Part shown: positions 11,557 to 22,078 of the stretch, piece by piece
How the letters are laid out: each line of letters starts with the position of its first letter
How positions within the stretch are numbered: position 1 is the first letter of the stretch
DNA from: Basidiobolus meristosporus CBS 931.73
Taxonomy: Eukaryota; Basidiobolomycota; Basidiobolomycetes; Basidiobolales; Basidiobolaceae
NCBI GenBank assembly: GCA_002104905.1
Contig: MCFE01000530.1
Location: 1 to 61,688 of the forward strand
DNA: 61,688 bases
Direction of reading: 5' to 3'
The notes under the pieces: generated by a model
Databases searched by the model: none
Seen by the model: only the letters and a program-made list of their open reading frames with translations
What the model was told of the DNA's origin: nothing
Made by a program: the position numbers and the translations under genes

Positions 11557-12435
11557 CTAGGTTTTTGGTCCTTTGATGCCTATGTCATCAACAAAGACAG
11601 CAAGTTTCTCAGGTATAAACTGGTATAGCACATTCACCATGCATCTGTGGAACTGAGCCATGGAGTTTGTAGCCCATTGGCTGAGTCTTTTCATCCTTAA
11701 AAGTCCAAATGGTGTCTGTAGTGCAAACATATCTCTTGATGTCTCATCAAGGGGAATCTGGTCATATCCTGAGTAGAGATCATTTGTGGAGTAGATGGAG
11801 TGGCCACTAAAGCTTGCTGCAAAATCATCAATAGATGGAGGTATAGCAGCATCTCTGATAGTGACAGCAGTTGCAGGTTGCATGTCTTGAATGAAATGGA
11901 GCTTTCCATTCTTCTTTTTGGTCACAAACCATCTGTTAGCATGGGGTCCATGACAAGGTTCTAGGATACCAGCTGCTATCTTCTTCTTAAGTAGGTCATG
12001 CACATCAGCTTGGAGTCCTCTGGGCAGTGGGTAAGGCTTAAATGACCAGGGTGTGTGGGGCACTGTATGAATCTTGATGGGGTTTTCAACCAATGTCTTT
12101 AAAAGTCCCATCTCCTTGTCAATATATGAGAAAACCTTATCATGTCTTTTCATGGTTTCTTCAAGTAATAGTATCTCCTCTGGTGTAAGGTTTCCATCAC
12201 CAATGATAAGTTGCTTAAGTCTCTCAGGTGTAAGTTGTATATCTTCTGGTGTTTCTTCTGGTGGTCTAATGTAATCAGTAGGTTGGGATCCATCAGTCAA
12301 AGGTGTAAGTGATGGTCTAATATTCTGTTCTACTGTCTTGTATTTTGTCCAAACTATAGCAGTCTGCTCCTGTATACCTAATGAGCAGCTCCAAATGTTG
12401 GGGTGTATATTGTCAGGCTCCTCATCTTCTTCCAT
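11557..12435 (-). pseudogene. Gypsy reverse transcriptase segment
   Basis: A 292-residue open segment with the RT fingers and palm: GILEPCHGPHANRWFVTKKK, a HFIQDMQPAT segment, YSTNDLYSGYDQIPL, and the catalytic AVFVDDIGI in YxDD position. It joins the upstream protease segment in the same frame through one TGA near 12511. It ends at a TAG within the palm, so the thumb is read only past stops. Confidence 0.88.
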
Positions 12436-12510
12436 AACAAGATGTGTCTTCTGGCAAGCAGTATGTGTCCTCTTATTGTTGGGTGTTACACCACTGAAGG
12501 TTGACTGTAG

Positions 12511-13434
12511 TCATGGGTTGGATCCTTGTATGGTGTAGCATACTGACCCATTGGAATAGTTGGTAGTTGTAGCCTTAGTACTGGTTTCCCATGGTCTACC
12601 TAGCAGAAGGTCAAAGTTTGCCTTCTGGCAGATGAAGAGGGGAAGCCAGACCTTGATTCCTTGCACCTCAATAGGGAACTTGTGTACTACACCATAGAGT
12701 GGACTAGATCCTGAGTTTGCATCAGTCATGTTCCATCCAATATCTCTATCAACAGGCAGTAGCTCCTTGCTTCTAAGTGTCTTCCAGAAGTCTAGTGGCA
12801 TAACACAAATCTCCAAGCCACTGTCAATATGGCAGTCAACAGGGTCATCATATATATACCCTTTGACCACAGCAGTTGCAACTGAGTAAAAGGTCTTATA
12901 TTCAGTAGTGTTGTCATCCTTTTGGTGGTCTTCATGGTTTGTCTGAATTATATGGGTGTCCATATGTTCAACAGCTTGTTGTCTGGTTCTAAGCTGCTCA
13001 TCAAAGGTCTTCCTGACAGATGAGGATACACTCATGATTTCTCCAACCAACAAAGTGAGGTTCTGCTTCAGCAGCTTCTCAGTAATCAGTTGAGGGCTTG
13101 AGTAGCTTGCTATCTTTGAGGTCATCTGAAAGTGAGGCAATGGATCTTGGGTGGGCAGCATACTAGGCCTCTTGTCAATAACAACTTCAGGTTCTTTGAA
13201 TTGTGGACTTTTAAGGATGGGTTTGGCAGGTTCTTCAGGGAGGTGTCTTTTGGTAGCAAAGGCATCAACTTTGTATTGTCTGTTGTCAGGGCTGCTTGGA
13301 TTCACTTTATGAGTCCCAATAGGGACATCAACAGTAATCTTTCTGGTTGCTGAGTCAGATTTCTGGAAAAGGGCTCTCATCCCTCCTCTTTGGAAATTAG
13401 TGGGAATCCTTCTTCCTTCCTTGTCAGCAAGCAT
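12511..13434 (-). pseudogene. Gypsy aspartic protease and linker segment
   Basis: About 307 codons. The C-terminal half contains VDCHIDSGLEICVMPLDFW, a retropepsin DSG active-site loop, and DLLLGRPW, a typical downstream retropepsin motif. The N-terminal half is hydrophilic linker. In frame with RT through a single TGA. Confidence 0.8.
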
Positions 13435-13527
13435 TCCATCAGCATCAAACTGTACTGCTCCTTCTCTGAGTAGCTGACTAAGCTCTGAGCATTCGTGTCT
13501 GGCATGCTGAGTAGAGTCACACCAGAT

Positions 13528-14241
13528 TCAGTGCCTGGGCAAAGGTCTTTGGCCCTCAGTAGCAACCTCAGCTGAGCCATTAATCTTGAGGGCTAGCTTT
13601 TGTAGCTGTTCAGCAAGTTGGTCAATTCTGTTGGTAGTGTATGTCTGATTGTCAGCAGCAGCACTTCTTGGCTTTCTGGTTGACTGGTCTGGCAGATTAG
13701 ATGTCAGGAGTCTCCTAAAGGTAGAAGTTTGCTTTGCCTCTAGGAGAACACGCTTCATCTCTGCAAAGCAAGGAATGCCAGACTTGTCATCCTTGGCTGC
13801 ATGTAAGTCAACTTTCCTTGCCAAGTCCTGGGGAAGCCCTTGTGCAAGGTAAAGTGTCATGGTAAACTCAGTTATAGCCTGGGACTCTAGGAGTGGCTTG
13901 GCCATATCTCCATATTGTTGCATGAACTCTTCAAGTGGTAGCTTGGAAAGTCCAGTTATTCCAAAGTGTCTGATGTCTTCAATTCCATAGTATATCTGGG
14001 GTCTACCATACTCAGTCAGTAGGTAGGTCTTCATTAAGGCCCAGTCAGTGAGAATGTCTCCTTGTCTGAGAATCTTAGTGGTAATATCATTGGTGCAGTA
14101 GTAGGGGAAGTCTTCAGCCATTTCTTGTTCAGATAGGCTGCACATCTTGCAGAGCTTCTCCCATTTGAATATAAAGCTTTCCACATTCTTTCCATCAAAC
14201 TGTGGGGCTCCATGTGAGAGTGGTAATGGCATAGAGTTCAT
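13528..14241 (-). CDS. Gypsy Gag
   Basis: A 237-residue ATG-initiated frame, the first of the element, starting 140 bp inside the 5' LTR. It has the capsid-like pattern of fungal gypsy Gag (FDGKNVESFIFKWEKLCKM near the start, then a helical region with TMTLYLAQGLPQDLARKV). No CCHC knuckle is visible. The pol segment starts in an overlapping position (13434 and downstream) but another frame, as expected for frameshift expression or for a lesion. Confidence 0.75.
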   Translation of the reverse strand: MNSMPLPLSHGAPQFDGKNVESFIFKWEKLCKMCSLSEQEMAEDFPYYCTNDITTKILRQGDILTDWALMKTYLLTEYGRPQIYYGIEDIRHFGITGLSKLPLEEFMQQYGDMAKPLLESQAITEFTMTLYLAQGLPQDLARKVDLHAAKDDKSGIPCFAEMKRVLLEAKQTSTFRRLLTSNLPDQSTRKPRSAAADNQTYTTNRIDQLAEQLQKLALKINGSAEVATEGQRPLPRH

Positions 14242-14363
14242 TTTGGGCAGGTAGGTTGGTGTTGTAATCTTGATAATATTGGTAGTCTCTTTTCAATAGG
14301 TGGATAACAGCTCAAATCTTCAGGTAAATCTTGTTGGGTCCTAGGGAGCTTGTATGAACCCCC

Positions 14364-14380
14364 CACATTGGGTGCCAATA
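14364..14380 (-). other. Gypsy primer binding site
   Basis: Directly inside the 5' LTR the minus strand reads TATTGGCACCCAATGTGGGG. TGGCACCCAATG resembles the tRNA-complementary PBS of other gypsy elements. The exact tRNA was not identified. Confidence 0.65.
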
Positions 14381-15450
14381 TGTGGTGGTGTATAAGTCCA
14401 AGGGAGAGATGCATCCAACACTTCTCAAGTGTTTTGTGTGTGGGGTGTTCACTGGGTGCAATAATCTCTGGCAAAAGCTTGCTAGGAATACTTGGGTTCT
14501 GTCTCTAATCTAATGTGAAGGGGAATAAAGCCACAAGCTTGTCAAGGGAAAACTCTTGAGCTACAATCCCCAACTTAGTTGGCGTCTTAACAAAAGTATG
14601 TGCTGGGTTCAGCGTCCTTTGAGATGACAATGTACTAAAGCTTCCAAATTCAAAACAACTATAAACTCCACCAGCAGGGACTTGATAAGAATGCAGCTGT
14701 GGTCAATAGTTACAAAGACAGAAAAGTATCTTTGCCTGTACAAGAACAAACTTGGGAAAGAATCAAATATAATAAAAGATACCTACTCTGAGTATTCCTC
14801 ACAGTTAGTGCCTCCAAGGTCAGTTGGCTGACAGCACGGTTTCCTGGGAGTGTCCTGTGGTCTGGGGTCAGAAGTTCAGGTAGCAGCAGGTAGCAGTGAT
14901 CACACTAATCTACAAGTCGGTATATTGATAAAAGGGATGATGATTTATTGTTGAGGGATAGCCTCCCTTATATACTTTTCTCACTGGCTAAGTGATTACT
15001 AATCATGGTGTTCCACAAGGTTCCAGATATCAATAAAAATCTTATGACATCAGAATGATCTAAGAATGTTCTAAGTATGTGCTGGAAGATTCCAAGAGGC
15101 ACAGCACATCCAACCAATCAGGAATCAGTATTCTGAAACCTGTGTAACATAGGGATACCCTATATGGTATGGAAATGATAGGGATGGTGATATGGGTTGA
15201 TCATGTGTCACAGGTACTGGTGTGGGTACTTGCCTAATATAGAAGTACTTATAGCTAGTAATCTTACATAAAGTGAGGGGTAACTTATGCAATAAGGTAA
15301 GCAAGTGTGATAGTCAACCGGCTTATGGGATAATACTGATTGGGTAAGACAAATGGGATAAAACTAAAATAAGTGTAGTATAGATAGAGGGAAGTAGAAA
15401 ATAAGGGAATGAGCACATCTGTCAGTGGGTGTCACTGTCACCCCACTACA
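14381..15450 (-). repeat. Gypsy 5' LTR
   Basis: Right-hand copy of the 1.07-kb LTR. Differences from the left copy are scattered single substitutions and small indels, for example GTTCAGCGTCC against GTTCAGCATCC. Confidence 0.92.
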
Positions 15451-15454
15451 GCGC

Positions 15455-16061
15455 TTGATTTTCTTAATACTTCATCCAGGAGCCTTCCATATACATAACT
15501 TAAGGTCAAATCTTCAGTTCTGGACTGTAGGGCTGATACAAGACCCTGAAACCTGTCTGTCAGGCTATTAAGGATGGTAACTGTCACATCCTCTTCAGTA
15601 GTTGGAACGCCCACAGATTCCATTTCATCTACCAGCAGGGTAATTCTGTTAGATTTTTCATTTCTTCTCCTGGCAGCATCTTTGTAGTAAAGAATTTTTG
15701 TCTGAGATACATCTTCTTAGTAGCTGAACATGACTGGTAGGAGTCTTCTAATGCCTTCCAGGCATTCTTTGCCATTTTTGCTCTTGAGCATTGAATTAGC
15801 AATTTGTCCTTAACAATAAGGCAAATGCAGTTAAAGGTACTTTGCTATTTCTTCTGATACTTTAAGGCTTCCTCTCCCATGCTCTTAGGAGGGCATTCTT
15901 CTCCCATAACAATATCCCAGAGGCCTCTTTCTTGTAGCAGCATCTTCATCTTCACCTTCCACACTTGGTAGTTTTATTTATCCAACTTTTCAGCAGAGGA
16001 AAAGATTCCAGTAATAGCATTAGTAGACATTGCAGAGAGTGACAGCTTAGGGCTCATAACC
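15455..16061 (-). pseudogene. Copia gag N-terminal half
   Basis: Resumes the copia gag frame after the gypsy insertion. Read from 16061 down it gives MSTNAITGIFSSAEKLDK, then a short gap, VWKVKMKMLLQERGLWDIV-like sequence, and the capsid segment with MESVGVPTTEEDVTVTILNS ending RLLDEVLRKSSA at 15455. It is collinear with the plus-strand gag at 19980-20813. Stops and frameshifts break it. Confidence 0.8.
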
Positions 16062-16410
16062 TGTTGTAAGAGTCTTGGAGATATTGGAAGTGACTGGAAG
16101 AACAAGTAGATTATGAGGCTTTTACTTAATGATTTATTGAATGTAAAAGTAGTATTTATACTTTTACATGGTCTTGGCATAGCAAGCATATAGAGTAGGC
16201 TAAGGAAGGTCCCAAGAACATATGTGCAAAGTTTGGGGCTGCTTGGACAACTTTGAGAACTCTCATGTTCTGGGTACCTGGTATTTTGGTGAAAATATTC
16301 TAAGTGAATCCCAACAAGGCATTTGGTCAGTATTCTTTAGAATTGGAAGGTAATGATCTAAGTGACTAAGTTAGGTGAATGCTTAGGTGGAATTACAAAT
16401 TTTTACAACA
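16062..16410 (-). repeat. Copia subfamily A 5' LTR (349 bp)
   Basis: TGTTGTAAGAG..TTTTTACAACA with a TATAAATAC promoter-like block on the minus strand. It is 349 bp, the same length as the plus-strand LTR at 19600-19948. Directly inside it, the minus strand reads GGTTATGAGCCCTAAG, in the position of the primer-binding site. Confidence 0.88.
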
Positions 16411-16581
16411 ATAATTTGGTGAAAAATATTCTAAGTAAATCCTGACAAGAAATTTGGTCAGAGCAGATTGCTAGTCAAAGAATAAGATTTATGTGACTAA
16501 GTTAGCATGAATATTTTGGTGATGACTTAATAATTACTACACTCTCACTTAGCAAAATATTCATGAGTAATAAATACATAT

Positions 16582-18015
16582 TAGACTTGTTCCGTTGGAT
16601 AGTGCCACATTGAGCCATGAGTGCTGTTGTATCCAAGAGAAAGTGTAATAAAACTCTTGAATGGTTGAACTGAACCAAAGGGACAATTAAGTGCAGAATC
16701 TTAGAATTGTCAGAGAGTGGCGGAAATATTAGCAGAAAGATTCTGATCTAATATTGGTCTTGGATATAGCTGGGTTGGCTATAAAGACAATGATATTTGT
16801 TTGCTAGGCAGGCTAGGCTGGTGTTCTTTGGAGTGCTAGATATACTAGGCTTGGATAGAAACTAGAACAGAATTGTTGGATTCTTATTTTTGCTGAGACA
16901 GAATCTTAATTTTGTTGAGACACACACTAAACCAAAAGGTTCAGTAATCTTTATTTATACTTTTCTGATCAAGTTGAACTAGTAAGCGCCAAGGGACTGG
17001 ATTGATTGAAATCAATTTGGGTGTTCATAGGTGCATAAGATAAATGAAAATTACATCATCAATCAACTGATGTCTTGGCAACTGCACCGTGGTTGGATAG
17101 ATCTCAGATGGCTAATCACCTGGGAAGGCTTGGCAGATAGGTTGATAACGTAATGACCATTTGAAAATAGATCAGGTGTGATAGCTAAAAATAGATTCTG
17201 AGGTGGGATAAAATAAGCTGTAACTGGGATTTGTTATGTTTGGGTTAGGGAAAATCAGTTAGGGTACTAGATTTTCAAACGGAGTAAAATTGGCTAAGTT
17301 TTAAATGTTGATGCACAACAAGTGCCAAATGATGCCATAGTGTGCCAAGGAGGCCAAATGAGCCTATACTTGGTCACAGAGTGTGAAACACAGCTCTGCA
17401 TCTTCATGCAAAGCAGCCCCTGTGTTTCACCCATTGTGCTAGAGAAAGTCCATTTTTTGACCTTTTTTTTTGGATCAACATTGTTCAAGATGTGTTAGAG
17501 CCCAGAAGAACAGAGGACATGCATCTGATACTCCATACCCATGGCACTCTGAATCTAGCTCCTGTAGCTTGTATCATGTCATAAAAATGAATGGCACTAC
17601 CTTGGTCCACTGTTACTATCAGGCACTATATTTAAATATTAGCCCTAAAATAAAACCCATAAAGCACTTATAGTGCCTGATAGTACCAGTGGACCAAGAT
17701 GGTGCCATGCATTTTTGTGACATGATACAAGCTACAGGAGCTAGATTCAGAGTGCCATGGGTATGGAATACCCAATGCATGTCTTCAATTTTTTTGTGCT
17801 CTTACATATCCTGCACAACATTGATCCAAAAAAAAGGTCAAAAAATGAATTTTCTCCAGCTCAATGGGTGAAACACAAGGGCTGCTTTGCATGAAGATGC
17901 AGAGCTGTGTTTCACATTCTGTGGCCAAGTATAGGCTCACTTGGCCTCCTTGGCACACTATGGCATTATTTGGCACTCATGGCTCAATGTGGCACTATCC
18001 AACAGAACAAGTCTA
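16582..18015. mobile_element. Fold-back (long inverted repeat) DNA element
   Basis: The right arm (17669-18015, 347 bp) is the inverted complement of the left arm (16582-16624 plus 17321-17630). They meet around a loop of about 38 bp (17631-17668). Termini are TAGACTTGTTCCGTTGGATA and its complement ending CAAGTCTA. No ORF is present, so the element is non-autonomous. The left arm is split by a solo LTR. A lone arm sits at 5587-5887, and the termini match those of 1718-5115. As single strand it would form a hairpin of about 350 bp. Confidence 0.85.
16625..17320. repeat. Solo LTR inserted in fold-back element
   Basis: A 696-bp insert starting TGTTGTATCC and ending TGCACAACA, with the 5-bp inverted ends TGTTG/CAACA. 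It is flanked by AGTGC on both sides (16620-16624 and 17321-17325). The uninterrupted site GAGTGCCAAATGATG is seen at about 5627 and, inverted, in the right arm. There is no coding DNA and no second LTR, so it is a solo LTR left by recombination. It matches no other LTR in the window. Confidence 0.85.
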
Positions 18016-18616
18016 TTGAGAGTGTGCAATCTGTAATAAGTGTATAAAACTCAACTCAGGGAGCATGTTTCTGAGATCTTTCTTTATTGATAGGTAGTCC
18101 AAAATGGCGGTTAATAGCTCCAGTATTTGCATTCCCAGCCTTATTTTGAGTGGCAGCAGATTTGGTAAAGTCTTCCTTGGGCAATCATTCAATGATAATC
18201 TATTTTTTTTGCAATTCAGGATAATATCCTATCTAAAGGCTTGTCTAACAGTCCATTGAGGTCATATGAATATATATAGCAATATATCTCATTGTAGATC
18301 TGAGCCCTTAATTGCTGGAATTTTGCAATTTTCTTCAGTAGTAGTAGTGCACCAACATACTATATTTCTTGATATATTTACATGTCAACTTGATAGACTC
18401 TCCTTCATAACCAGCTTAAGTAGTTACCAAATGAGTCTTTTGAAGGCATGGCCTTCTTCTCCACAGCAATATCCTTGTGAACATAGTCCTTGTAGCAGTG
18501 GTAGTCATCCTTAACTTTGGCAGAGCAATAGTGCGGAAAGTCTTTCTCCAGACTAGCAGAAAAGAATCCAAGGCAAAGTAGACACCAAGAGGACAGCAAG
18601 CTCAGGGCTCATAGTT
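18016..18616. other. Decayed copia-flanking DNA
   Basis: No supportable gene. The last part (about 18480-18616) runs into AGGGCTCATAG beside an LTR, the position of primer-binding site and gag leader in the reversed copia copies, but the rest does not match the gag readable elsewhere. A minus-strand open stretch (18599-18405) shows no recognised motif. Confidence 0.35.
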
Positions 18617-18965
18617 GGTTGCAATATTTTTAGGAGTATTGGAAGTGATGTGGAGAACTAGAAGATTTTTATGTTATTTACTTATAGATTTACTGATCAA
18701 AAGTATGGTATTTATACTTTTGATAAGGTAGAGCAAACAAACATTTAAAGTCTGCTAAGGAAGGTCCCAGGAATATGTGCACAAAGTTTGGGGGCTTTTG
18801 GACAACTTTGAGAAAGATCATAATATGGGTGCCTGATAATTTGGTGAAAATATTCTAAGTAAATCCTGCCAAGAAATTTGGTCAGGACAGAATGCTAATC
18901 AAAGAATAAGATCTATATGACTAAGTTAGCATGAATATCTTGGTGACAACTTAAAAATCACAACA
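18617..18965 (-). repeat. Copia subfamily B LTR (349 bp)
   Basis: An uninterrupted copy of the LTR that is split at 5284-5506/16411-16541. It ends AAAAATCACAACA on the plus strand. It shares the TTTATACTTT and AAGTTTGGGGGCTTTTGGAC blocks with subfamily A but diverges clearly in the right-hand third. Confidence 0.75.
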
Positions 18966-19599
18966 TTGTCTACTATGAAAATCTTTCTGACAGAAATATC
19001 TTAATATTGGGTAAAAAGTTTTTTTCCTATGTAAGTTGCCAAGATGCTCCAGGGTCAATATAGCTCATCTGAGAGTCCTTGTGTGTGTTCATACTGAGTA
19101 CAGATATGATTAGTCTACCTTCAGTGGTAGCAGCATTTTCTAACTCAGGCACTGCCACATACTCTCTTTGTTTTCAAAGCACCAGTCTGATATGTATCCT
19201 TTCCTTTTTGAATATATGTGAGAAAGGCTACTGTTGCCTTAGAAGAGTATCAAGTGCCTCCATTGGTAGCTCTCATTGCCTATGAAAGCATTTTCTCCTC
19301 ATGCTTATTGGCACTTAATTTTCTTGATTTCTTATTGAGGAGCCTTCAATATATGTAACTTAGGGTAAGATCTTCTATTCTGGACTCTAGTACTGATACA
19401 TAGCCCTGAATCCTGTCTGTCATGCTATTCAGGTGGGTTACTATCACATCTTCATCAGTAGCTTGTACACCCAGAGATTCTATCTCATTAACTAACAGGT
19501 GTTTGAGTTAATTTGATTTTTGAAGTTCTTCATATGGTGGCATACTTATAGCAAAGAGTTTTGTCCTAGATACATTTTCTTAACAGTTGAATATGACTG
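18966..19599 (-). pseudogene. Reversed copia gag/protease fragment
   Basis: On the minus strand this corresponds to the gag-pol junction (the LSY-IDPGASWQL-like counterpart of QYIDSGASQHF) and the gag capsid segment, with many stops. About 19092-19599 is repeated almost verbatim at 23047-23560. It is cut at 19599 by the plus-strand LTR. Confidence 0.65.
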
Positions 19600-19948
19600 T
19601 GTTGTAAAAATTTGTATTTTCACCTAAATACTCACCTAACTTAGTCACTTAGATCATTACCTTCAAATCCTAGAGAATACTGACCAAATTCCTTTTTGGG
19701 ATTTACTTAGAATATTTTCACCAAAATACCAGGTACCCAGGACATGAAAATTCTCAAAGTTGTCCAAACAGCCCCAAACTTTGCACACATGTTCTTGGGA
19801 CCTTTCCTAACCTATTCTACATGTTTGTAATGCCAAGATCAGGTAAAAGTATAAATACTACTTTTCCATTCAATAAATCATTAAGTGAAAACCACATAAT
19901 CTACTTGTTCTTCCAGTCACTTCCAATATCTCCAAGACTCTTACAACA
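19600..19948 (+). repeat. Copia 5' LTR
   Basis: TG..CA bounded, with a TATAAATAC promoter block (about 19849-19857) and AATAAA (about 19872). It is followed by GGTTATGCGCCCTAAG in primer-binding-site position and the gag ATG 31 bp further on. Confidence 0.88.
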
Positions 19949-19979
19949 GGTTATGCGCCCTAAGCTGTCATTCTCTGCA

Positions 19980-20813
19980 ATGTCTACTACTGCTATTACT
20001 GAAATTTTTCCCTCTGCTGAAAAATTGGATAAATAAAACTACCAAGTGTGGAAGGTGAAGATGAAGATGCTGCTACAAGAAAGAGGCCTTTGGGATATTG
20101 TCATGGGAGAAGAATGCCCTCCTTAAAACGTGGGAGAGGAAGCCTTAAAGTACCAGACGAAAGAACAAAGTGCCTTTAACTGCATTTGCCTTAATGTCAA
20201 GGACAAATTGCTAATTCAATGCTCAAGAGCAAAAACGGCAAAGAATGCCTGGAAGGCATTAGAAGACACCTACCAGTCATGCTCAGCTGCCAAGAAAATG
20301 TATCTGAGACCAAAATTCTTTACTACAAAGATGCTGCCAGGAGAAGAAATAAAAAATCTAATTAACAGAATTACCCTGCTGGTAGATGAGATGGAATCTG
20401 TGGGCGTACCAACTACTGATGAGGATGTGATAGTTACCATCCTGAATAGCCTGACAGACAAGTTTCAGGGCCTTGTATCAGCCCTAGAGTCCAGAACTCA
20501 AGATTTGACCTTAAATTATGTATATGGAAGGCTCCTGGATGAAGAATTAAGAAAAACAAGCGCCAATAAGAAGGAAGAAGAAAATGCTTTAATAAGCAAT
20601 GATAACCAACAAAGGAGGTACCCAAGACCCTACAAAGGCATCAGCAACCTGTTTTGTAACTGCTGCAAAAGGAAAGGACACACATCAGACCGGTGTCTCA
20701 AAAAGAGAGATTATCAGCCAAAGAAGCCTGAATATGGAAATGCTGCAACAACTGAAGATAGACTATTCATATCTGCACTAAATATGACCACAAACAAGGA
20801 TTCTCAGATGTAG
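19980..20813 (+). pseudogene. Copia Gag with nonsense mutations
   Basis: Starts at ATG 19980 (MSTTAITEIFPSAEKLDK), then TAA at 20034 and a second in-frame TAA shortly before 20130. The rest (20130-20813) is open. It carries the UBN2-type Gag domain (QCSRAKTAKNAWKALEDTYQ, LINRITLLVDEMESVGVPTT) and a zinc knuckle, CNCCKRKGHTSDRC (CX2CX4HX4C), ending at DSQM. The TAG there replaces the CAG that the minus-strand copy has at the same place (QMQYIDSGAS), a single C-to-T change. Confidence 0.85.
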
Positions 20814-22060
20814 TATATTGACTCTGGAGCTTCTCAACACTTTACACACCAAAAAGAACTTTTTACCCAATATCAAGAAATTCCAATTAAGAAGGTTTTC
20901 ATGGGTGACAATAGAACACTTGATGCAGTGGAGAAGGAAGTATCTAAGTAAACCTTAGAAGCAGTGAAGGAAGCCATACACTGACCTTTAAAGAAGTACT
21001 CTATGTACCAGAAATAGCCAAGAACCTACTCTCTGTAAGCAAGGCCACAGCAGAAGGACTCAGTTTCAGTTTTGACAATTCTGGATGCAGGATCACTGAT
21101 CAAAATGGTGCCCATATTGCTTTGGGCATCAGAGATCAGAATCTATACAAGTTGACTTATATTTCATTATATCTGGAAGCCAATATAAGTAACTTAAATG
21201 AAGAAACACCAATGCTTTGGCACAGGAGATTTGGACACATCAATTTTGAATATTTGCATAAAATGATCAAAGATCAGCTAATTTCTGGAGTGAAAATTGA
21301 TCCCCCAGCTAATTTGGAGCACTGTAAAGCCTGCATATATGGGAAACAAGCCAGACAACCATTCAAGAGCTCTGGGTTAATCAAAACTAAGAAAAAATTA
21401 GATCTAATTCACTCAGATCTGTGTGGACCTATGCAAAATTTATACTTAGGCGGGATGAAGTATTTAATCACTTTTATTGATGATTATACAAGATACACAT
21501 GGGTCTACTTCATGGAGAGAAAGGAAGAAGCTCTGTCTAAGTCCAGGGAGTTTAAAGCCATGGTGGAGAGAGAAACTGGTGAAGAAATCAAGAAAATACG
21601 CTCTGACAATGGTGGAGAATATACCTCAAAACTCTTCCTCCACTTCTGCAAAATTCATGGGATAAAGCAAGAGACTACTGTACCATACTCCCCACAGCAA
21701 AATGAAGTAGCAGAACAAGCTAACAGATCAATAATTGATATGGCAAGATCTATGATCCATGATCAAAAATTATCCTATGATTTCTGGATGGAATCACTTG
21801 CCACAGCTGTATACCTTAAAAATAGGAGTTATAACAGAATACTTCATGATTCTACTCCATTTGAAGCATGGTATGGATACAGACCAAGTGCAGAACATCT
21901 AAGAATATTTGGGTGTACAGCATATGCCAAAAAACTGGCCGGATATCAGTCAAAATTTGAGCCAAAAAGTGTAAAATGCATATTTTTGGGCTACTGCAAT
22001 GAGAGTAAGGCATACAGACTCTACAATACCAAAGCATAGAAGCTGATCAAGTCCAGGGAT
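20814..22060 (+). pseudogene. Copia protease and integrase segment
   Basis: The protease motif YIDSGASQHF follows the TAG directly. A frameshift near 20935 moves the reading to the frame that is open from 21122 to 22039. That part holds the zinc-binding HHCC (LWHRRFGHINFEYLH..CKACIYGKQ) and the integrase core with catalytic residues in DLIHSDLCGP, IRSDNGGEY and SPQQNEVAEQAN, then the C-terminal FGCTAYAKK..KCIFLGY segment. It stops at a TAG, and similarity to copia ends about 20 codons later. Confidence 0.88.
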
Positions 22061-22078
22061 GTGTTGTCTGGTGAAAAT

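Larger units (their letters stand above)
8295..15450 (-). mobile_element. Ty3/gypsy LTR retrotransposon, near full length
   Basis: A complete LTR-internal-LTR structure of 7,156 bp on the minus strand. LTRs are 1,071 bp (8295-9365) and 1,070 bp (14381-15450), differ at only a modest number of sites (I estimate about 98%), and have TG..CA ends. GCGC (8291-8294 and 15451-15454) is duplicated at the flanks, and the host copia gag frame resumes on both sides. The internal order gag, protease, RT, RNase H, integrase is the gypsy order. The pol frame carries several in-frame stops despite the young LTRs. Confidence 0.93.
5507..16410 (-). mobile_element. Ty1/copia retrotransposon (subfamily A), interrupted
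   Basis: The element reads on the minus strand. It is bounded by TGTTGTAAGAG on the left and TTTTTACAACA on the right and flanked by the 5-bp target duplication ATAAT (5502-5506 and 16411-16415). The right LTR (16062-16410, 349 bp) is complete. The left LTR survives only as about 80 bp (5507-5586) before a fold-back-element arm. Internal coding DNA in element order is gag (16061 down to 15455), then a 7.2-kb gypsy insertion, then gag zinc finger, protease, integrase and part of reverse transcriptase (8294 down to about 5888). The rest of RT, RNase H and most of the left LTR are missing. Confidence 0.85.
5284..16541 (-). mobile_element. Copia-type LTR (subfamily B), split by insertion
   Basis: The two halves, 5284-5506 (starting TGTTGCAATATTCTGAGG) and 16411-16541 (ending AATAATTACTACA), together reproduce the complete minus-strand LTR seen uninterrupted at 18617-18965: the same TTTATACTTT promoter-like block, the same AAGTTTGGGGGCTTTTGGAC block, and the same ending through TTAGCATGAATAT. 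The halves are separated exactly at CCTGATAAT / ATAATTTGGTG, where the copia element below has inserted. It is either a solo LTR or what is left of a larger element. Confidence 0.7.

Noticed and set aside
9405-12435. Alternative genetic code or programmed readthrough to explain stops in gypsy pol
   Set aside because: All three stop codons occur as interruptions, while host genes end normally with each of them; mutation is simpler.
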